Below, in pieces: positions 17,216 to 26,137 of a stretch of DNA of 64,000 nucleotides. Origin of the DNA: Paenibacillus sp. FSL R7-0337 (GTDB taxonomy: Bacteria > Bacillota > Bacilli > Paenibacillales > Paenibacillaceae); NCBI RefSeq assembly GCF_037969875.1, contig NZ_CP150218.1, forward strand, positions 1,612,001-1,676,000, read 5' to 3'. The notes beneath the pieces were generated by a model. The model worked only from the letters and a program-made list of their open reading frames with translations, had not been told where the DNA came from and made no database searches. A program made the translations under genes and the position numbers. The number at the start of each line of letters is the position of its first letter. Within the stretch, counting starts at the first letter, position 1.

Positions 17216-18166
17216 TTAGTGAGAAATGACTGCCGGTTTACCAAGCGTTTGCAGCACACTCATGGAGCCGTACAGCTCAGTAATTTTGGCAAACTCTGCT
17301 TCGTTGTAGAAAGCGCATGTGCCCTGCGTTACTTCCTTGGCCGTCTCGATAGCAAAACGCACCGCTTGAGCAATATCCACCTCATGGCTGGCACCAGTAC
17401 CGCAGCCCGGAACCATAGACTGGGCAGTAATCGCAAGGCCCACCACCGGAGCAGAGGTAGCTACCGCAGGCTGAAGAATGGAATTGATATGATACAGCCC
17501 GTTGCCGTAAGGGGTAATATCCTGAGTCGTTACTGGAAAGGTAACCGGATACTGCCCTGTCGTCATTTCCTTGATCCGCAGCAAATCTTCACTGACCCGC
17601 AGAATGTACCCTTCTTTGACAGTCGGCGAGATAGCGATTCCTTTGTGGTTAATCACACGGTTGCCTTTGGTCGTATCAATCGATAGAACCGCTTCCATCT
17701 CCGGCAGCACTTCATGTTCATTCATCTGCAGAATATCCACAGGGGAATCCATGAAATCCACCGGCTCGTGCGGCAGGGTCGGAGCATCCGGGCAAATATG
17801 AGTGGTCACCAGCACATCCCCCAGCAGCACATCCCCTTTGGTCTGCATGTCTGCCAGCTTCAGCGCAGAAGCAATCGCCGCTACCGCACCGTCTGCATCA
17901 GAGACCAGGCCAATCCGGCTCGGGCGCGCCCCGATACCACCCAGTCTGCCGACAATGCCGAACGTTGGGGCAGAGCCGCCGCCAAGCTTGCCTTCGCTGC
18001 CCGGAATCGTGATTTTGACGAATTCCGTGCTGCCCTTTTCCCCTTCCACCTTCTGAATCTCAACCTTAACCGCAGGATATTCTGCGAATAACTGCTTGAC
18101 CTGCTTACCGTTAACATAAGCGCTGTCCAGTGCGTTCAAGACTGTAATCGTTTGATGAAGTGCCAT
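17216..18166 (-). CDS. DUF1177 family protein
   Basis: 316 residues, no signal peptide or membrane helix. I recognise the DUF1177 family from the HQTITVLNALDSAYVNGKQV start, GSAPTFGIVGRLGGIGARPSRIGLVSDADGA-type glycine-rich part and VTTHICPDAPTLPHEPVDFMDSP. No function is established. The conserved D, H and Cys residues (SDADGA, THICPDAP) could bind a metal. First gene of the operon DUF1177-aroM-M29-racemase, with GGGGAGGAA before the ATG and a plausible sigma-A promoter upstream. Confidence 0.8.
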   Translation of the reverse strand: MALHQTITVLNALDSAYVNGKQVKQLFAEYPAVKVEIQKVEGEKGSTEFVKITIPGSEGKLGGGSAPTFGIVGRLGGIGARPSRIGLVSDADGAVAAIASALKLADMQTKGDVLLGDVLVTTHICPDAPTLPHEPVDFMDSPVDILQMNEHEVLPEMEAVLSIDTTKGNRVINHKGIAISPTVKEGYILRVSEDLLRIKEMTTGQYPVTFPVTTQDITPYGNGLYHINSILQPAVATSAPVVGLAITAQSMVPGCGTGASHEVDIAQAVRFAIETAKEVTQGTCAFYNEAEFAKITELYGSMSVLQTLGKPAVISH

Positions 18167-18210
18167 TCTAATTCCTCCCCGGATGCATGCTCATGTTTGT
18201 CATGTTTGCA

Positions 18211-18240
18211 TTTATACTATCTCATCCGGCAAAATGTCCA
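18211..18240 (-). promoter_or_regulatory. Possible sigma-A promoter of the DUF1177 operon
   Basis: Minus strand TGGACA (18240-18235), 18-base spacer, TATAAA (18216-18211), 45 bp before the start codon. Upstream, GTGTA-GCG-TACAC (18300-18312) is a perfect inverted repeat that could be an operator for this or the divergent gene. Confidence 0.45.
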
Positions 18241-18410
18241 CAATGTACCGCCCTGCCAAACTGGAACAGCATTTCTTGTGCTTTGCAGATAAACCTTACG
18301 TGTAGCGTACACTCTTGCGGTTCACCATCAATAAATAAAGGTTAATTCTCCCAAGTAGCGAAATGTAACAGGAGACTGATGCTTATTTCAGACAGGAGGT
18401 GCTTCATCCA

Positions 18411-19460
18411 ATGAAGCCTGCACATCAGATTAATACGGGCAAGCTGGCCCAAATCATCAGTGAAGAGGCCCGGCGGACGGGATTCTCAGGGGTCGTACAA
18501 GTGGCGGAACGGGAGCATGTCCTTGCAGCGGCAGCTTTTGGACTGGCTAATATCGGGGATCTACGGCTCAATCAGGTCCACACCCGCTTCGCTATCGCTT
18601 CCGGCAGCAAGCTATTTACCGCCATTGCCGTCTGCCAGCTCGCAGAGCAGGGTTTGTTTTCTTTTGACGCCAAAATACTGGACATCCTGCCGAAGCAGGA
18701 ATTTCCATTGTTCGACCCAGCGGTCACGGTGCATCAGCTATTGACTCACAGCTCGGGCATACCGGATTACTTCGATGAAGAGGAGATGGAGGATTTCGCG
18801 GCACTGTGGAAGGAGACCCCGATGTACACGCTTAGGCGGCCTGCTGATTTCCTCCCGCTGTTCGCTAGGCTTCCTATGAAATTCGCCCCAGGCGGGCGTT
18901 TTCACTATAACAATGCAGGATATATTATGCTTGCAATGCTTGTAGAAGCCGTCAGCGGACAGCCGTTCACGGAATATGTAGAACAGCATATTTTTCTGAC
19001 TTGCGGGATGAAAGATTCCGGCTATTTCACGCTTGATGCGCTTCCGGCCCACACTGCGCAAGGGTACATTGACAGCACCAACGGGCGCAAGACCAGCAAC
19101 ATTTACTCCATTCCGGTAGTTGGAGGCGGGGACGGAGGGGCATTTGTTACGGCGGCGGATATGCATAAGCTGTGGAGCGGCTTGCTTGAACACAAGCTGT
19201 TACGGGCAGAGAACACGGCTCTGCTGCTGACACCGCATATTCATGAGCAGAAGGATAGCTATTACGGTTATGGCGTGTGGATACAGGCCGGCCGCAGCGA
19301 AAAGGTCCTGAAGTACCATATCATGGGCTACGATCCCGGGATCAGCTTCCATTCCGCCTTCTATCCCGAACGTGGCACAACCGTTACTGCTCTCTGTAAC
19401 AAAAGTAACGGGGCTTATGTGATGATGTCTGCTATGGAGGACTATCTGCCGGTGGGGTAG
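18411..19460 (+). CDS. Serine hydrolase, beta-lactamase/class C (AmpC-like) fold
   Basis: 349 residues from the ATG at 18411 (AGGAGGT ten bases upstream). The three active-site motifs of the class C penicillin-recognising fold are SGSK (about 62-65 of the mature start), YNN (in RFHYNNAGY) and HIMG near residue 305. No signal peptide, so it is cytoplasmic. Family members include esterases, D-amino-acid peptidases and Flp-like proteins; most are not true beta-lactamases. Divergent from the DUF1177 operon. A D-aminopeptidase or esterase role would suit its neighbours, but that is inference. Confidence 0.85.
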   Translation: MKPAHQINTGKLAQIISEEARRTGFSGVVQVAEREHVLAAAAFGLANIGDLRLNQVHTRFAIASGSKLFTAIAVCQLAEQGLFSFDAKILDILPKQEFPLFDPAVTVHQLLTHSSGIPDYFDEEEMEDFAALWKETPMYTLRRPADFLPLFARLPMKFAPGGRFHYNNAGYIMLAMLVEAVSGQPFTEYVEQHIFLTCGMKDSGYFTLDALPAHTAQGYIDSTNGRKTSNIYSIPVVGGGDGGAFVTAADMHKLWSGLLEHKLLRAENTALLLTPHIHEQKDSYYGYGVWIQAGRSEKVLKYHIMGYDPGISFHSAFYPERGTTVTALCNKSNGAYVMMSAMEDYLPVG

Positions 19461-19496
19461 ACAGAGGGGCCCCAAGGTCAGCCGGATCGCTTCAAA

Positions 19497-19548
19497 TAAA
19501 ACAAGCCGTACGCCAGCAATATGCTGATTCGTACGGCTTGTTTGTATT
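19497..19548. terminator. Bidirectional terminator between convergent genes
   Basis: ACAAGCCGTACG / CGTACGGCTTGT, a perfect twelve-base stem with an inner CAGCA/TGCTG, flanked by A-rich sequence on the left and TTTGTATT on the right. It serves the plus-strand hydrolase gene and the minus-strand pdp gene. Confidence 0.85.
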
Positions 19549-19581
19549 AACTGGATTCCAGCGTATTTACTCTGTTTCCGG

Positions 19582-20913
19582 CTAGTAACGCGTTACCCCA
19601 TCCTTGGTCACCAGCGCAAAAACCAGCGGCTGCGGCGGAACCGGCTGGGCAGAGATGCGGTAGGCTTCCAGCACTTTGGCTTCGGCCTCCTTCACCTTGC
19701 CCTCGCTGGCATCGTTCACATGCAGCACTGCCAGCGTATCGCCTGCGGCCACGGCGTCGCCCACCTTCAGCGAGAGCTGAATGCCGACCGCCAGATCGAT
19801 CACAGACTCCTTCGTCTCGCGTCCCGCACCGAGCAGCATCGCGGCCACACCGATCTCTTCAGCCTGGATGCTCTCCACATAACCTGCGGCCTCCGCCTTG
19901 ACCTCGATGAATCGGCGGGCAGCGGGCAAGGTGTCAGGAGAATCAATCTGTGAGGCATCGCCGCCTTGGGCCGATACCATCTGCTTGAACTTATCCAGCG
20001 CACTGCCGTCCCCGATATGGGACAGCAGTATGGAACGTGCTTCTTCTTCGTCCTTTGCCTTGCCGCCAAGTACGAGCATCTGGCTGCCCAGGATCAGGCA
20101 GACCTCCTGCAGATCCTTCGGCCCGTGGCCGTTCAAGGTCTCGATGCCCTCCTTGATCTCCAGGGCATTACCGATGCCGAAGCCCAGCGGCTGGTCCATG
20201 TCGCTGATGACCGCTACCGTGTTGCGGCCAAGGTGAGTGCCGATATCTACCATCGCCTGGGCGAGCGCAATGGAATCGTCAAGCGTCTTCATGAACGCAC
20301 CGCTGCCGGTCTTCACATCCAGCACGATGGCGTCCGCACCTGCAGCAATCTTCTTACTCATGACGGAGCTGGCAATGAGCGGAATGGATTCCACCGTGGC
20401 CGTCACATCACGCAGAGCATACAGCTTCTTGTCTGCCGGCGTGATGTTGCCGGATTGGCCGATCACAGCCGCGCCGATCTCGCCCACCTGGGCGAAGAAC
20501 CGTTCCCGGTCCATCTCCACCGAGAAGCCAGTAATCGACTCCAGCTTATCCAGCGTGCCTCCGGTATGGCCTAGGCCGCGCCCGGACATTTTGGCTACCG
20601 GAACTCCGGCCGCTGCAACCAATGGTGCAAGCACAACCGTCGTCTTATCGCCCACGCCTCCGGTAGAATGCTTGTCCACCTTGATGCCCGCAATCGGGCT
20701 AAGATCCACCTGTTCGCCGGACATCGCCATCTCCAGGGTCAGGTCGCCGGTCTCCCGCGCATTCATACCGCGGAAATACACAGCCATCGCCCAGGCGGAA
20801 ATCTGGTAATCCGGGATCTCCCCCTTGCTGTAGCCTTGAATCAGAAAAGCGATTTCTTCACGGCTCAGCTCACCGCCGTCTCTTTTCTTCTGAATGAGAT
20901 CAACGGCACGCAT
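19582..20913 (-). CDS. pdp: Pyrimidine-nucleoside phosphorylase
   Basis: 443 residues, the usual length. Splits (deoxy)uridine or thymidine with phosphate. The family signature is [20 protein letters not shown] (about 108-127), with the phosphate-binding [10 protein letters not shown] at 81-90 and KTGSGAFMK near 200. Its ATG shares one base with the stop of the upstream purine phosphorylase gene (TAATG), so the four-gene set deoB-pnp-pnp-pdp is a coupled nucleoside salvage operon. The deoxyribose or ribose 1-phosphate made here is the substrate of DeoB. Confidence 0.96.
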   Translation of the reverse strand: MRAVDLIQKKRDGGELSREEIAFLIQGYSKGEIPDYQISAWAMAVYFRGMNARETGDLTLEMAMSGEQVDLSPIAGIKVDKHSTGGVGDKTTVVLAPLVAAAGVPVAKMSGRGLGHTGGTLDKLESITGFSVEMDRERFFAQVGEIGAAVIGQSGNITPADKKLYALRDVTATVESIPLIASSVMSKKIAAGADAIVLDVKTGSGAFMKTLDDSIALAQAMVDIGTHLGRNTVAVISDMDQPLGFGIGNALEIKEGIETLNGHGPKDLQEVCLILGSQMLVLGGKAKDEEEARSILLSHIGDGSALDKFKQMVSAQGGDASQIDSPDTLPAARRFIEVKAEAAGYVESIQAEEIGVAAMLLGAGRETKESVIDLAVGIQLSLKVGDAVAAGDTLAVLHVNDASEGKVKEAEAKVLEAYRISAQPVPPQPLVFALVTKDGVTRY

Positions 20914-21776
20914 TAGACCTGCACCTCACGGACGAAGGCACGCACCAATCCGATGAATTTAGGCTTGGTCAGGTTCGCCACTTTTACCACCTGCTCATGG
21001 GTGAGCGGCTCTAGCTCATCGCCGATCGCCATGTCGGTGATACAGGTAATGCCGAGCACGCGCAGCTTGCTGTGGCTGGCAACGATAACCTCCGGCACGG
21101 TGGACATTCCCACGGCATCGCCGCCGAGATAGGCCAGCATTTTCAGCTCAGCCGGTGTCTCATAAGTCGGGCCGCTGATGCCGGCATATACGCCTTCCTG
21201 CAGGACAAGCGCTTCACCATCCACACCTGTAACTCCGCCTGCAAGCTTTTTCGCAAGTTGGATATATTCAGGGTCATACGCACTGGACATATCAGGGAAT
21301 CTTACGCCAAGCTCCGGATCATTCGGTCCGATCAGCGGGTTGTCGCCAGTCATATTGAGGTGGTCGGTAATCAGCATCAGGTCGCCTGCCTTGAACGCTC
21401 TGTTCATCCCGCCGCCAGCGTTGGTAATGACAAGAGTGCCGATGCCCAGCTTAGCCATTACATAGACCGGAAGAACTACCTTGCGCATCTCATAACCTTC
21501 ATAGTAGTGAAAACGGCCCTGCATGATCATAACATCCTTGCCTTCCAGCTTACCGATCACGAACCGTCCGGCATGACCTTCTACTGTTGAATGGGGGAAA
21601 TGCGGAATTTCTTCATAAGGCAGGTAGACTGCATCTTCGATCTGATCGCCCAGATCGCCAAGACCTGAACCCAGAATAAGGCCGATAGCCGGTGTATAAC
21701 CGCCGAATTTGGACTGAATATAAGCAGCGGCTTCCTTCACTTGAGTGCCGTATGGGACTGTTGTTGGTGTTGTCAT
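20913..21776 (-). CDS. Purine nucleoside phosphorylase, trimeric PNP-I/MTAP class, copy 1
   Basis: 287 residues. [12 protein letters not shown] phosphate loop (about 35-46), [24 protein letters not shown] and [12 protein letters not shown] are PNP-I signatures; base specificity motif is in [10 protein letters not shown] and [13 protein letters not shown]. The usual ITNAAGG is ITNAGGG here. Cleaves guanosine and inosine to base and ribose 1-phosphate. GGGAGG precedes the ATG. It lies 57 bp after a second, clearly diverged PNP gene. Confidence 0.94.
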   Translation of the reverse strand: MTTPTTVPYGTQVKEAAAYIQSKFGGYTPAIGLILGSGLGDLGDQIEDAVYLPYEEIPHFPHSTVEGHAGRFVIGKLEGKDVMIMQGRFHYYEGYEMRKVVLPVYVMAKLGIGTLVITNAGGGMNRAFKAGDLMLITDHLNMTGDNPLIGPNDPELGVRFPDMSSAYDPEYIQLAKKLAGGVTGVDGEALVLQEGVYAGISGPTYETPAELKMLAYLGGDAVGMSTVPEVIVASHSKLRVLGITCITDMAIGDELEPLTHEQVVKVANLTKPKFIGLVRAFVREVQV

Positions 21777-21833
21777 AGGTTGATCCTCCCGGATATGAAT
21801 TGTGTATAGAATAACGCGTATGTGAAGCAGTAC

Positions 21834-22658
21834 CTACATTTTGGGAATAAAAGCGAGCACAAGCTTCAGGAACTGCTCACGCACACGCTCAGCGGTCTCC
21901 ATCACCTCTGCATGATTCAGCGGCTGCGGCAGAATACCGGCGGCCATGTTGGTGATACAGGAAATGCCCAGCACTTCAATTCCGGCATGACGGGCAACGA
22001 TGGTCTCAGATACAGTCGACATGCCTACGGCATCTGCTCCCTGGCGGCGCAGCATCACAATCTCAGCAGGCGTCTCATAGTTCGGTCCGAGCAGACCCGC
22101 ATATACGCCTTCCTTGAACTCAAAATTCAGTGCGGCGGCAGCTTCCTTGGCGGCTGCAATCAGACGCGGGCTGTATGCCGAAGACATATCCGGGAACCGT
22201 ACGCCCAGCGCATTGTCATTCGGTCCGCTCAGCGGATTGCGTCCGGTCAGGTTCAGGTGGTCCGTGATCAGCATGAGATCGCCCGGTGTGTATTCGGTGT
22301 TGACGCCACCGGCCGCGTTGGTGACCAGCAGGCTGGTTACGCCCAGCTCCTTCATCACCCGTACCGGGAAGGCTGTAACCTCAGGGCCGTAGCCTTCATA
22401 CATGTGGAAGCGGCCCTTCATCATGACCACGCGGCGGCCTTCGATCATGCCGATCAGCAGCTCGCCTTCATGTCCTTCTACTGTAGACACCGGGAAATGA
22501 GGAATCTCATGATAAGGAATAACCACTTCATCTGTGATCAGATCCGCCAGAACGCCGAGGCCGGAGCCCAGGATCAGCCCTATTTCGGGGGCGACGGTGC
22601 ATTTATCTTTGATGTATACAGCTGCTTCTTGAATTTTGCTTGAGGTTATGGTGGTCAT
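21834..22658 (-). CDS. punA: Purine nucleoside phosphorylase, trimeric PNP-I class, copy 2
   Basis: 274 residues, the size of B. subtilis PunA. LGSGLGVLADLI, STVEGHEGELLIG, MKGRFHMYEGYGP and VTNAAGGVNTEY match the canonical family better than copy 1. It follows deoB by 19 bp as punA does in B. subtilis, so it is the likely orthologue, and copy 1 the added paralogue. The two proteins share the frame of motifs but differ at many positions throughout, so the duplication is old or one copy was acquired. Confidence 0.95.
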   Translation of the reverse strand: MTTITSSKIQEAAVYIKDKCTVAPEIGLILGSGLGVLADLITDEVVIPYHEIPHFPVSTVEGHEGELLIGMIEGRRVVMMKGRFHMYEGYGPEVTAFPVRVMKELGVTSLLVTNAAGGVNTEYTPGDLMLITDHLNLTGRNPLSGPNDNALGVRFPDMSSAYSPRLIAAAKEAAAALNFEFKEGVYAGLLGPNYETPAEIVMLRRQGADAVGMSTVSETIVARHAGIEVLGISCITNMAAGILPQPLNHAEVMETAERVREQFLKLVLAFIPKM

Positions 22659-22677
22659 GGTTTGGTTTCCTCCAGAA

Positions 22678-23856
22678 TTAGATTAGTTGAGCTAGGAAGC
22701 TTGTCCCATACTGCGGAGCCTTCGCCCCGAAGTTATCGGCGATTGTGGCGGCTACATCCGAGAAGGTCTGGCGGATGCCGAGGCTGCCGGGAGTCTTGAA
22801 TCTCGGGCTGTAGACCAAGAGCGGCACATACTCGCGCGTGTGGTCCGTTCCGGCGTGAACCGGGTCATTACCATGGTCTGCGGAGATGATCAGCAGATCA
22901 TCCTCACCAAGAGTACTGAGCAGCTCAGGCAGCGCCTGATCGAATACCTCCAGCGCACGGCCGTAGCCTTCCGGATCACGGCGGTGGCCGTAGAGGGAAT
23001 CGAAGTCCACCAGATTGGTGAACAGGAAGCCGTTAAACGGCTTGCGCAGCTCGTCGATGGTAATCTGGATGCCATGTTCATTGCTTTTGGTCGGATAGGT
23101 TGCGGTTACCCCTTCGCCGGTAAAAATATCATTGATCTTGCCGACAGCAATCACATCCTTGCCGATATCCTCCAGCGCGTTCATCACCGTTGGCTCCGGC
23201 GGCTTCACCGCATAATCATGACGGTTAGGTGTACGCACGAAATTTCCCGGCTCGCCGACATAAGGGCGGGCAATCACGCGGCCTACGGAGAACTCGGGAG
23301 CCATCGTCAGCTCACGGGCGATCCGGCAGGCGCTGTATAGCTCCTCCAGAGGGATAATATCTTCATGCGCCGCAAGCTGGAACACGCTGTCCGCCGAGGT
23401 ATAGACAATCCATGCCCCCGTCTTCATCTGTTCCTCGCCGTATTCCACGAGAATCTCGGTGCCGGAAGCCGGCTTGTTGCCGATGACCTTGCGTCCGGTA
23501 GCCGCTTCGAACTTCTCAATCAGCTCCGCCGGGAAGCCGTCGAAGTAGGTGTTAAAAGGAACCTCGATCTTCAGCCCCATCAGCTCCCAGTGGCCGGTCA
23601 TCGTGTCCTTGCCTACAGATACCTCCTGCATTTTACCGTAGTAGCCTGTAGGGGCCGTTACCGGTTCAAGTGGTGGCAGCGGCGCAATATTCGCCAACCC
23701 AAGCTGCTGCAGATTCGGAAGCTTAAGACCCGGAACCCGTTCCAGAATATGTCCGAGCGTATGGGAGCCTGTATCTCCGAAATTAGCAGCATCCGGCGCT
23801 TCACCGATACCTACACTGTCCAGAACAATAAATCCGATGCGTTTAAATGAGGACAT
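22678..23856 (-). CDS. deoB: Phosphopentomutase
   Basis: 392 residues from the ATG at 23856 (AAAGGAG upstream); 18 extra residues upstream do not fit the family. Alkaline-phosphatase-superfamily metal ligands: [12 protein letters not shown] (about 10-21), [13 protein letters not shown] with the phosphorylated Thr (about 84-96), and [26 protein letters not shown] near the C-terminus. Interconverts (deoxy)ribose 1- and 5-phosphates, linking the nucleoside phosphorylases downstream to central metabolism. Confidence 0.97.
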   Translation of the reverse strand: MSSFKRIGFIVLDSVGIGEAPDAANFGDTGSHTLGHILERVPGLKLPNLQQLGLANIAPLPPLEPVTAPTGYYGKMQEVSVGKDTMTGHWELMGLKIEVPFNTYFDGFPAELIEKFEAATGRKVIGNKPASGTEILVEYGEEQMKTGAWIVYTSADSVFQLAAHEDIIPLEELYSACRIARELTMAPEFSVGRVIARPYVGEPGNFVRTPNRHDYAVKPPEPTVMNALEDIGKDVIAVGKINDIFTGEGVTATYPTKSNEHGIQITIDELRKPFNGFLFTNLVDFDSLYGHRRDPEGYGRALEVFDQALPELLSTLGEDDLLIISADHGNDPVHAGTDHTREYVPLLVYSPRFKTPGSLGIRQTFSDVAATIADNFGAKAPQYGTSFLAQLI

Positions 23857-23910
23857 TGCCGTCTTCACTCCTTTTATAGTTTGCATAATTCTGCCCTGTG
23901 CTCTAAGCAT

Positions 23911-23951
23911 GAAGAAACTCCGGGAGAACCTCTCCCGGGAGCGATTTCTTC
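23911..23951 (-). other. Stem-loop between xerD and deoB
   Basis: GAAGAAA...TTTCTTC outside and CTCCGGGAGA / TCTCCCGGGAG inside, three-base loop, one bulge. On the minus strand it is followed by a short T-containing stretch only (GTTTCTTCATGC). It may be a weak terminator after xerD or part of the deoB leader. Confidence 0.5.
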
Positions 23952-24056
23952 AGTATGATTCCATCATAACTTTCTTACTCACAAAAAGCATCTTTTCGGC
24001 CCAATCCAAGTCCGCCTGCCCGTTATTCCTAAGGTCCCTCATCCCTGTACAGCCGG

Positions 24057-24953
24057 CTATTTCGCCCGGGGATGATGATTCTCGTAGACCTCCTTCATAT
24101 TCTTGCGGGCAATTCCGCTGTAAATCTGAGTGGTCGAACTATCGGAATGGCCCAGCATCTGCTGCACAGAGCGCAGGTCCGCTCCGCCCTCCAGCAGATG
24201 GGCAGCGAAGGAGTGGCGCAGGGTATGCGGCGTGATGTCCTGGTCAATCTGAGCTTCACGCGCGTATTTTTTGACGATTTTCCAAAAGCCCTGACGGGTC
24301 AGCCGTCCCCCCAGACTGTTCAAGAACAGCGCAGGCTCCTCCCGGCTTGCACGCAGCAGCTTGTCCCGCATCCCAGAGGCATAACGGGCAACGCAGTCCG
24401 CAGCAATCACGCCGATCGGGACCACACGCTCCTTGCCGGAGGCGCCGCTGCAGCGCGCAAACCGCAGGCCGGTGTTCACATCCTCCACATTCAGCGAGAT
24501 CAGCTCCGTCACACGGATACCCGTCGCATAGAGCAGCTCCAGCATAGCCTTATCGCGCATCCCCTGGGGAGCAGCTTCATCCGGAGCCGCCAGCAGGCGC
24601 TCTATCTCCTCAATACTAAGAATGATCGGCGGTTTGTGAATCGGCTTGATGGCTTCCATATCCAGCGTAGGATCTTGGACAATCAGCCGTTCCTTCAGCA
24701 AAAAATGAAAATAGGCACGCAGCGATACCGTATTCCGGTTCACCGTGGCTGCTGCCTTCCCTGCCCCGCGCAGGGCACCCAGATAAAGCATAATATGTGT
24801 TCTTCTAATCTCTTCTGCCGCGTCCAGGCCGCGCTCTTCCGCAAACTCCAGAAACTGCGATATATCCCGTCCATAGGATTCCAGCGTACTAGGAGACAAT
24901 CCTTTGTCCCCGGACAAATACTGCATAAACGGCTGTAAGTATGACTTCATCAA
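24057..24953 (-). CDS. xerD: Site-specific tyrosine recombinase XerD
   Basis: 298 residues. N-terminal SAM-like core-binding domain (about 1-90), catalytic domain after it. Catalytic residues are visible: Arg in ATGIRVTELISL, Lys in GKERVVPIG, His-x-x-Arg in TPHTLRHSFA, His in LGHSDSSTTQIYS, and the Tyr nucleophile in QIYSGI. The C-terminus NHHPRAK matches B. subtilis XerD (RipX). Resolves chromosome dimers at dif. Its place between yqzK and deoB is the conserved order. Paired ATG codons at the start leave one residue of uncertainty. Confidence 0.95.
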   Translation of the reverse strand: MMKSYLQPFMQYLSGDKGLSPSTLESYGRDISQFLEFAEERGLDAAEEIRRTHIMLYLGALRGAGKAAATVNRNTVSLRAYFHFLLKERLIVQDPTLDMEAIKPIHKPPIILSIEEIERLLAAPDEAAPQGMRDKAMLELLYATGIRVTELISLNVEDVNTGLRFARCSGASGKERVVPIGVIAADCVARYASGMRDKLLRASREEPALFLNSLGGRLTRQGFWKIVKKYAREAQIDQDITPHTLRHSFAAHLLEGGADLRSVQQMLGHSDSSTTQIYSGIARKNMKEVYENHHPRAK

Positions 24954-25089
24954 TTCACGCTCCTGTCAGACTCAGGCTGCTTCATGCGGCTTCGCAGCGG
25001 ATGGGGTCCAGCAGCCGGAACAGCGTTGTTCCATGACATGCTATAGATTGATTCGACATACTTCTCCCTTAATCCTGCAATCCGTCCCG

Positions 25090-25323
25090 TTACTCCCCGT
25101 ACCAGTAAAAAAGGCGCAGTCGATCTCCCGCACTTAGCCCCTGTTCACCGTACTCTACATCTTGAAACGCCCGGACGGCGGTGCCTTCAGGAATCTCAAC
25201 ATTACGGGCCGGACTGATCCATGCGCTGACCCAGCTCAAAACATAATACAGCACACAGCTTACCGCCACAAGCATCGTCATGAAATACAGCCGGCGCACC
25301 GTGCGGGGCAGAGAAATAAACAT
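25090..25323 (-). CDS. yqzK: YqzK family (DUF4227) membrane protein
   Basis: 77 residues. One membrane helix (about 13-35, YFMTMLVAVSCVLYYVLSWV), then an outside segment with EIPEGTAVRAFQ and a basic/aromatic end. Matches the small YqzK protein found between fur and xerD in Bacillus. Function unknown. Confidence 0.8.
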   Translation of the reverse strand: MFISLPRTVRRLYFMTMLVAVSCVLYYVLSWVSAWISPARNVEIPEGTAVRAFQDVEYGEQGLSAGDRLRLFYWYGE

Positions 25324-25376
25324 CCAGGCAGCCTCCTCAAAATGATATCAGCGTCTGCATCAGCATCCTGCACATG

Positions 25377-25418
25377 CTCTCCTTCTGCTGCGCTTGGGTA
25401 AGTGCAGCAGAAGGAGAG
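25377..25418. other. Strong perfect hairpin upstream of yqzK
   Basis: CTCTCCTTCTGCTGC pairs perfectly with GCAGCAGAAGGAGAG (15 pairs, 12-base loop). Neither strand has a T-run after it, so it is not a standard intrinsic terminator. It lies 54 bp before the yqzK start, in its likely leader or promoter region. Confidence 0.7.
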
Positions 25419-25530
25419 CGTACAAAAGGAGCGTGAGCAGAACTCGTCCTTCACTTTATGCGCCGGAGGATCATGTTATGTATGTTAAGTAATATTGGGC
25501 TCCCTGGCCGCTCTCACTGAGACGGCTCTG

Positions 25531-25765
25531 CCGAAATCAGGTGTACTTGTGCTCTTCATTTGCCCGTTTAGCCGACTTTGGCAGGATTCAGGGGCACTTG
25601 TGCTCTTCATTTGCTCATTTAGCCGTCTTTGGCTGGAATCAGGTGCACTTGTGCTCTTCATTTGCCCGTTTAGCCGACTTTGGCAGGATTCAGGGGCACT
25701 TGTGCTCTTCATTTGCCCGTTTAGCAGACTTTGGCAGGATTCAGGGGCACTTGTGCTCTTCATTA
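25531..25765. repeat. Tandem array B: five units of a 51-bp repeat
   Basis: The core TCAGGGGCACTTGTGC (two variants in units 1 and 3) starts at 25537, 25588, 25639, 25690 and 25741: exactly 51 bp each time. Each core holds the palindrome GCAC-TT-GTGC. The spacer between cores is conserved too (CTCTTCATTTGCCCG, then TTTAGCCGACTTTGG). The minus strand reads MKSTSAPESCQSRLNGQ per unit, the same phase and start as array A. Same family as array A but a different subfamily. Confidence 0.88.
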
Positions 25766-25800
25766 CTCACCTTCAACTGCCCGTCCAGCACACTTTTGAT

Positions 25801-25985
25801 GAATTTAGTGGGATTTATCCCTTTCTTTTTTTCGTCCTGCCCACTTTCAGCCAATTCAAAGGGATTTATCCCTTTCATCTCCTCATCCTGCCCACTTTCA
25901 GCCAATTCAAAGGGATTTATCCCCTTCATTTCCTCACCCAGCCCACTTTCAGCCGATTCAAAGGGATTTATCCCTTTCATCCCCC
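25801..25985. repeat. Tandem array C: four units of a 51-bp repeat with a different core
   Basis: GGGATTTATCC starts at 25810, 25861, 25912 and 25963: exact 51-bp steps. The full core in the best unit is AAAGGGATTTATCCCTTT, eight-base arms around TT. Minus-strand units read MKGINPFELAESGQDEE, each with GAGGAG-ATG or a similar start context. It directly follows array B but is out of phase with it by 13 bp. A lone related core is at 14003-14030. Arrays B and C fill most of the 0.8 kb between fur and yqzK. Confidence 0.88.
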
Positions 25986-26021
25986 CGCCGTAGCCCGCCT
26001 TCAGCGGCTCTCCACGCAATC

Positions 26022-26060
26022 AAAAAGCTCCCCTCCAGCCATTCAGCCGGGGGAGAGCTT
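26022..26060 (-). terminator. Rho-independent terminator of fur
   Basis: Minus strand AAGCTCTCCCCC ... GGGGAGCTT stem with a 14-base loop region, followed by TTTTTG. It lies 78 bp after the fur stop. Confidence 0.75.
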
Positions 26061-26137
26061 GCGCGGTCCTTCTTCATCTGAAGATGAACTTAGGAAATTC
26101 GCTATGAAGCATTCTTAAGTCCACATTCTATATACGC

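Noticed and set aside
18411..19460. True beta-lactamase (antibiotic resistance) call
   Set aside because: SxxK, YxN and HxG motifs only show the fold; there is no signal peptide and most such proteins are esterases or peptidases.
25531..25985. CRISPR array
   Set aside because: The whole 51-bp unit is repeated, there are no unique spacers, and no cas genes are nearby.
25485..26118. Long open frames on both strands across the 51-bp arrays (207 residues plus strand, 92 minus)
   Set aside because: They stay open only because the repeat length is a multiple of three; they contain nothing but the repeat and no signals of a complete gene. Kept as repeats and flagged in findings.
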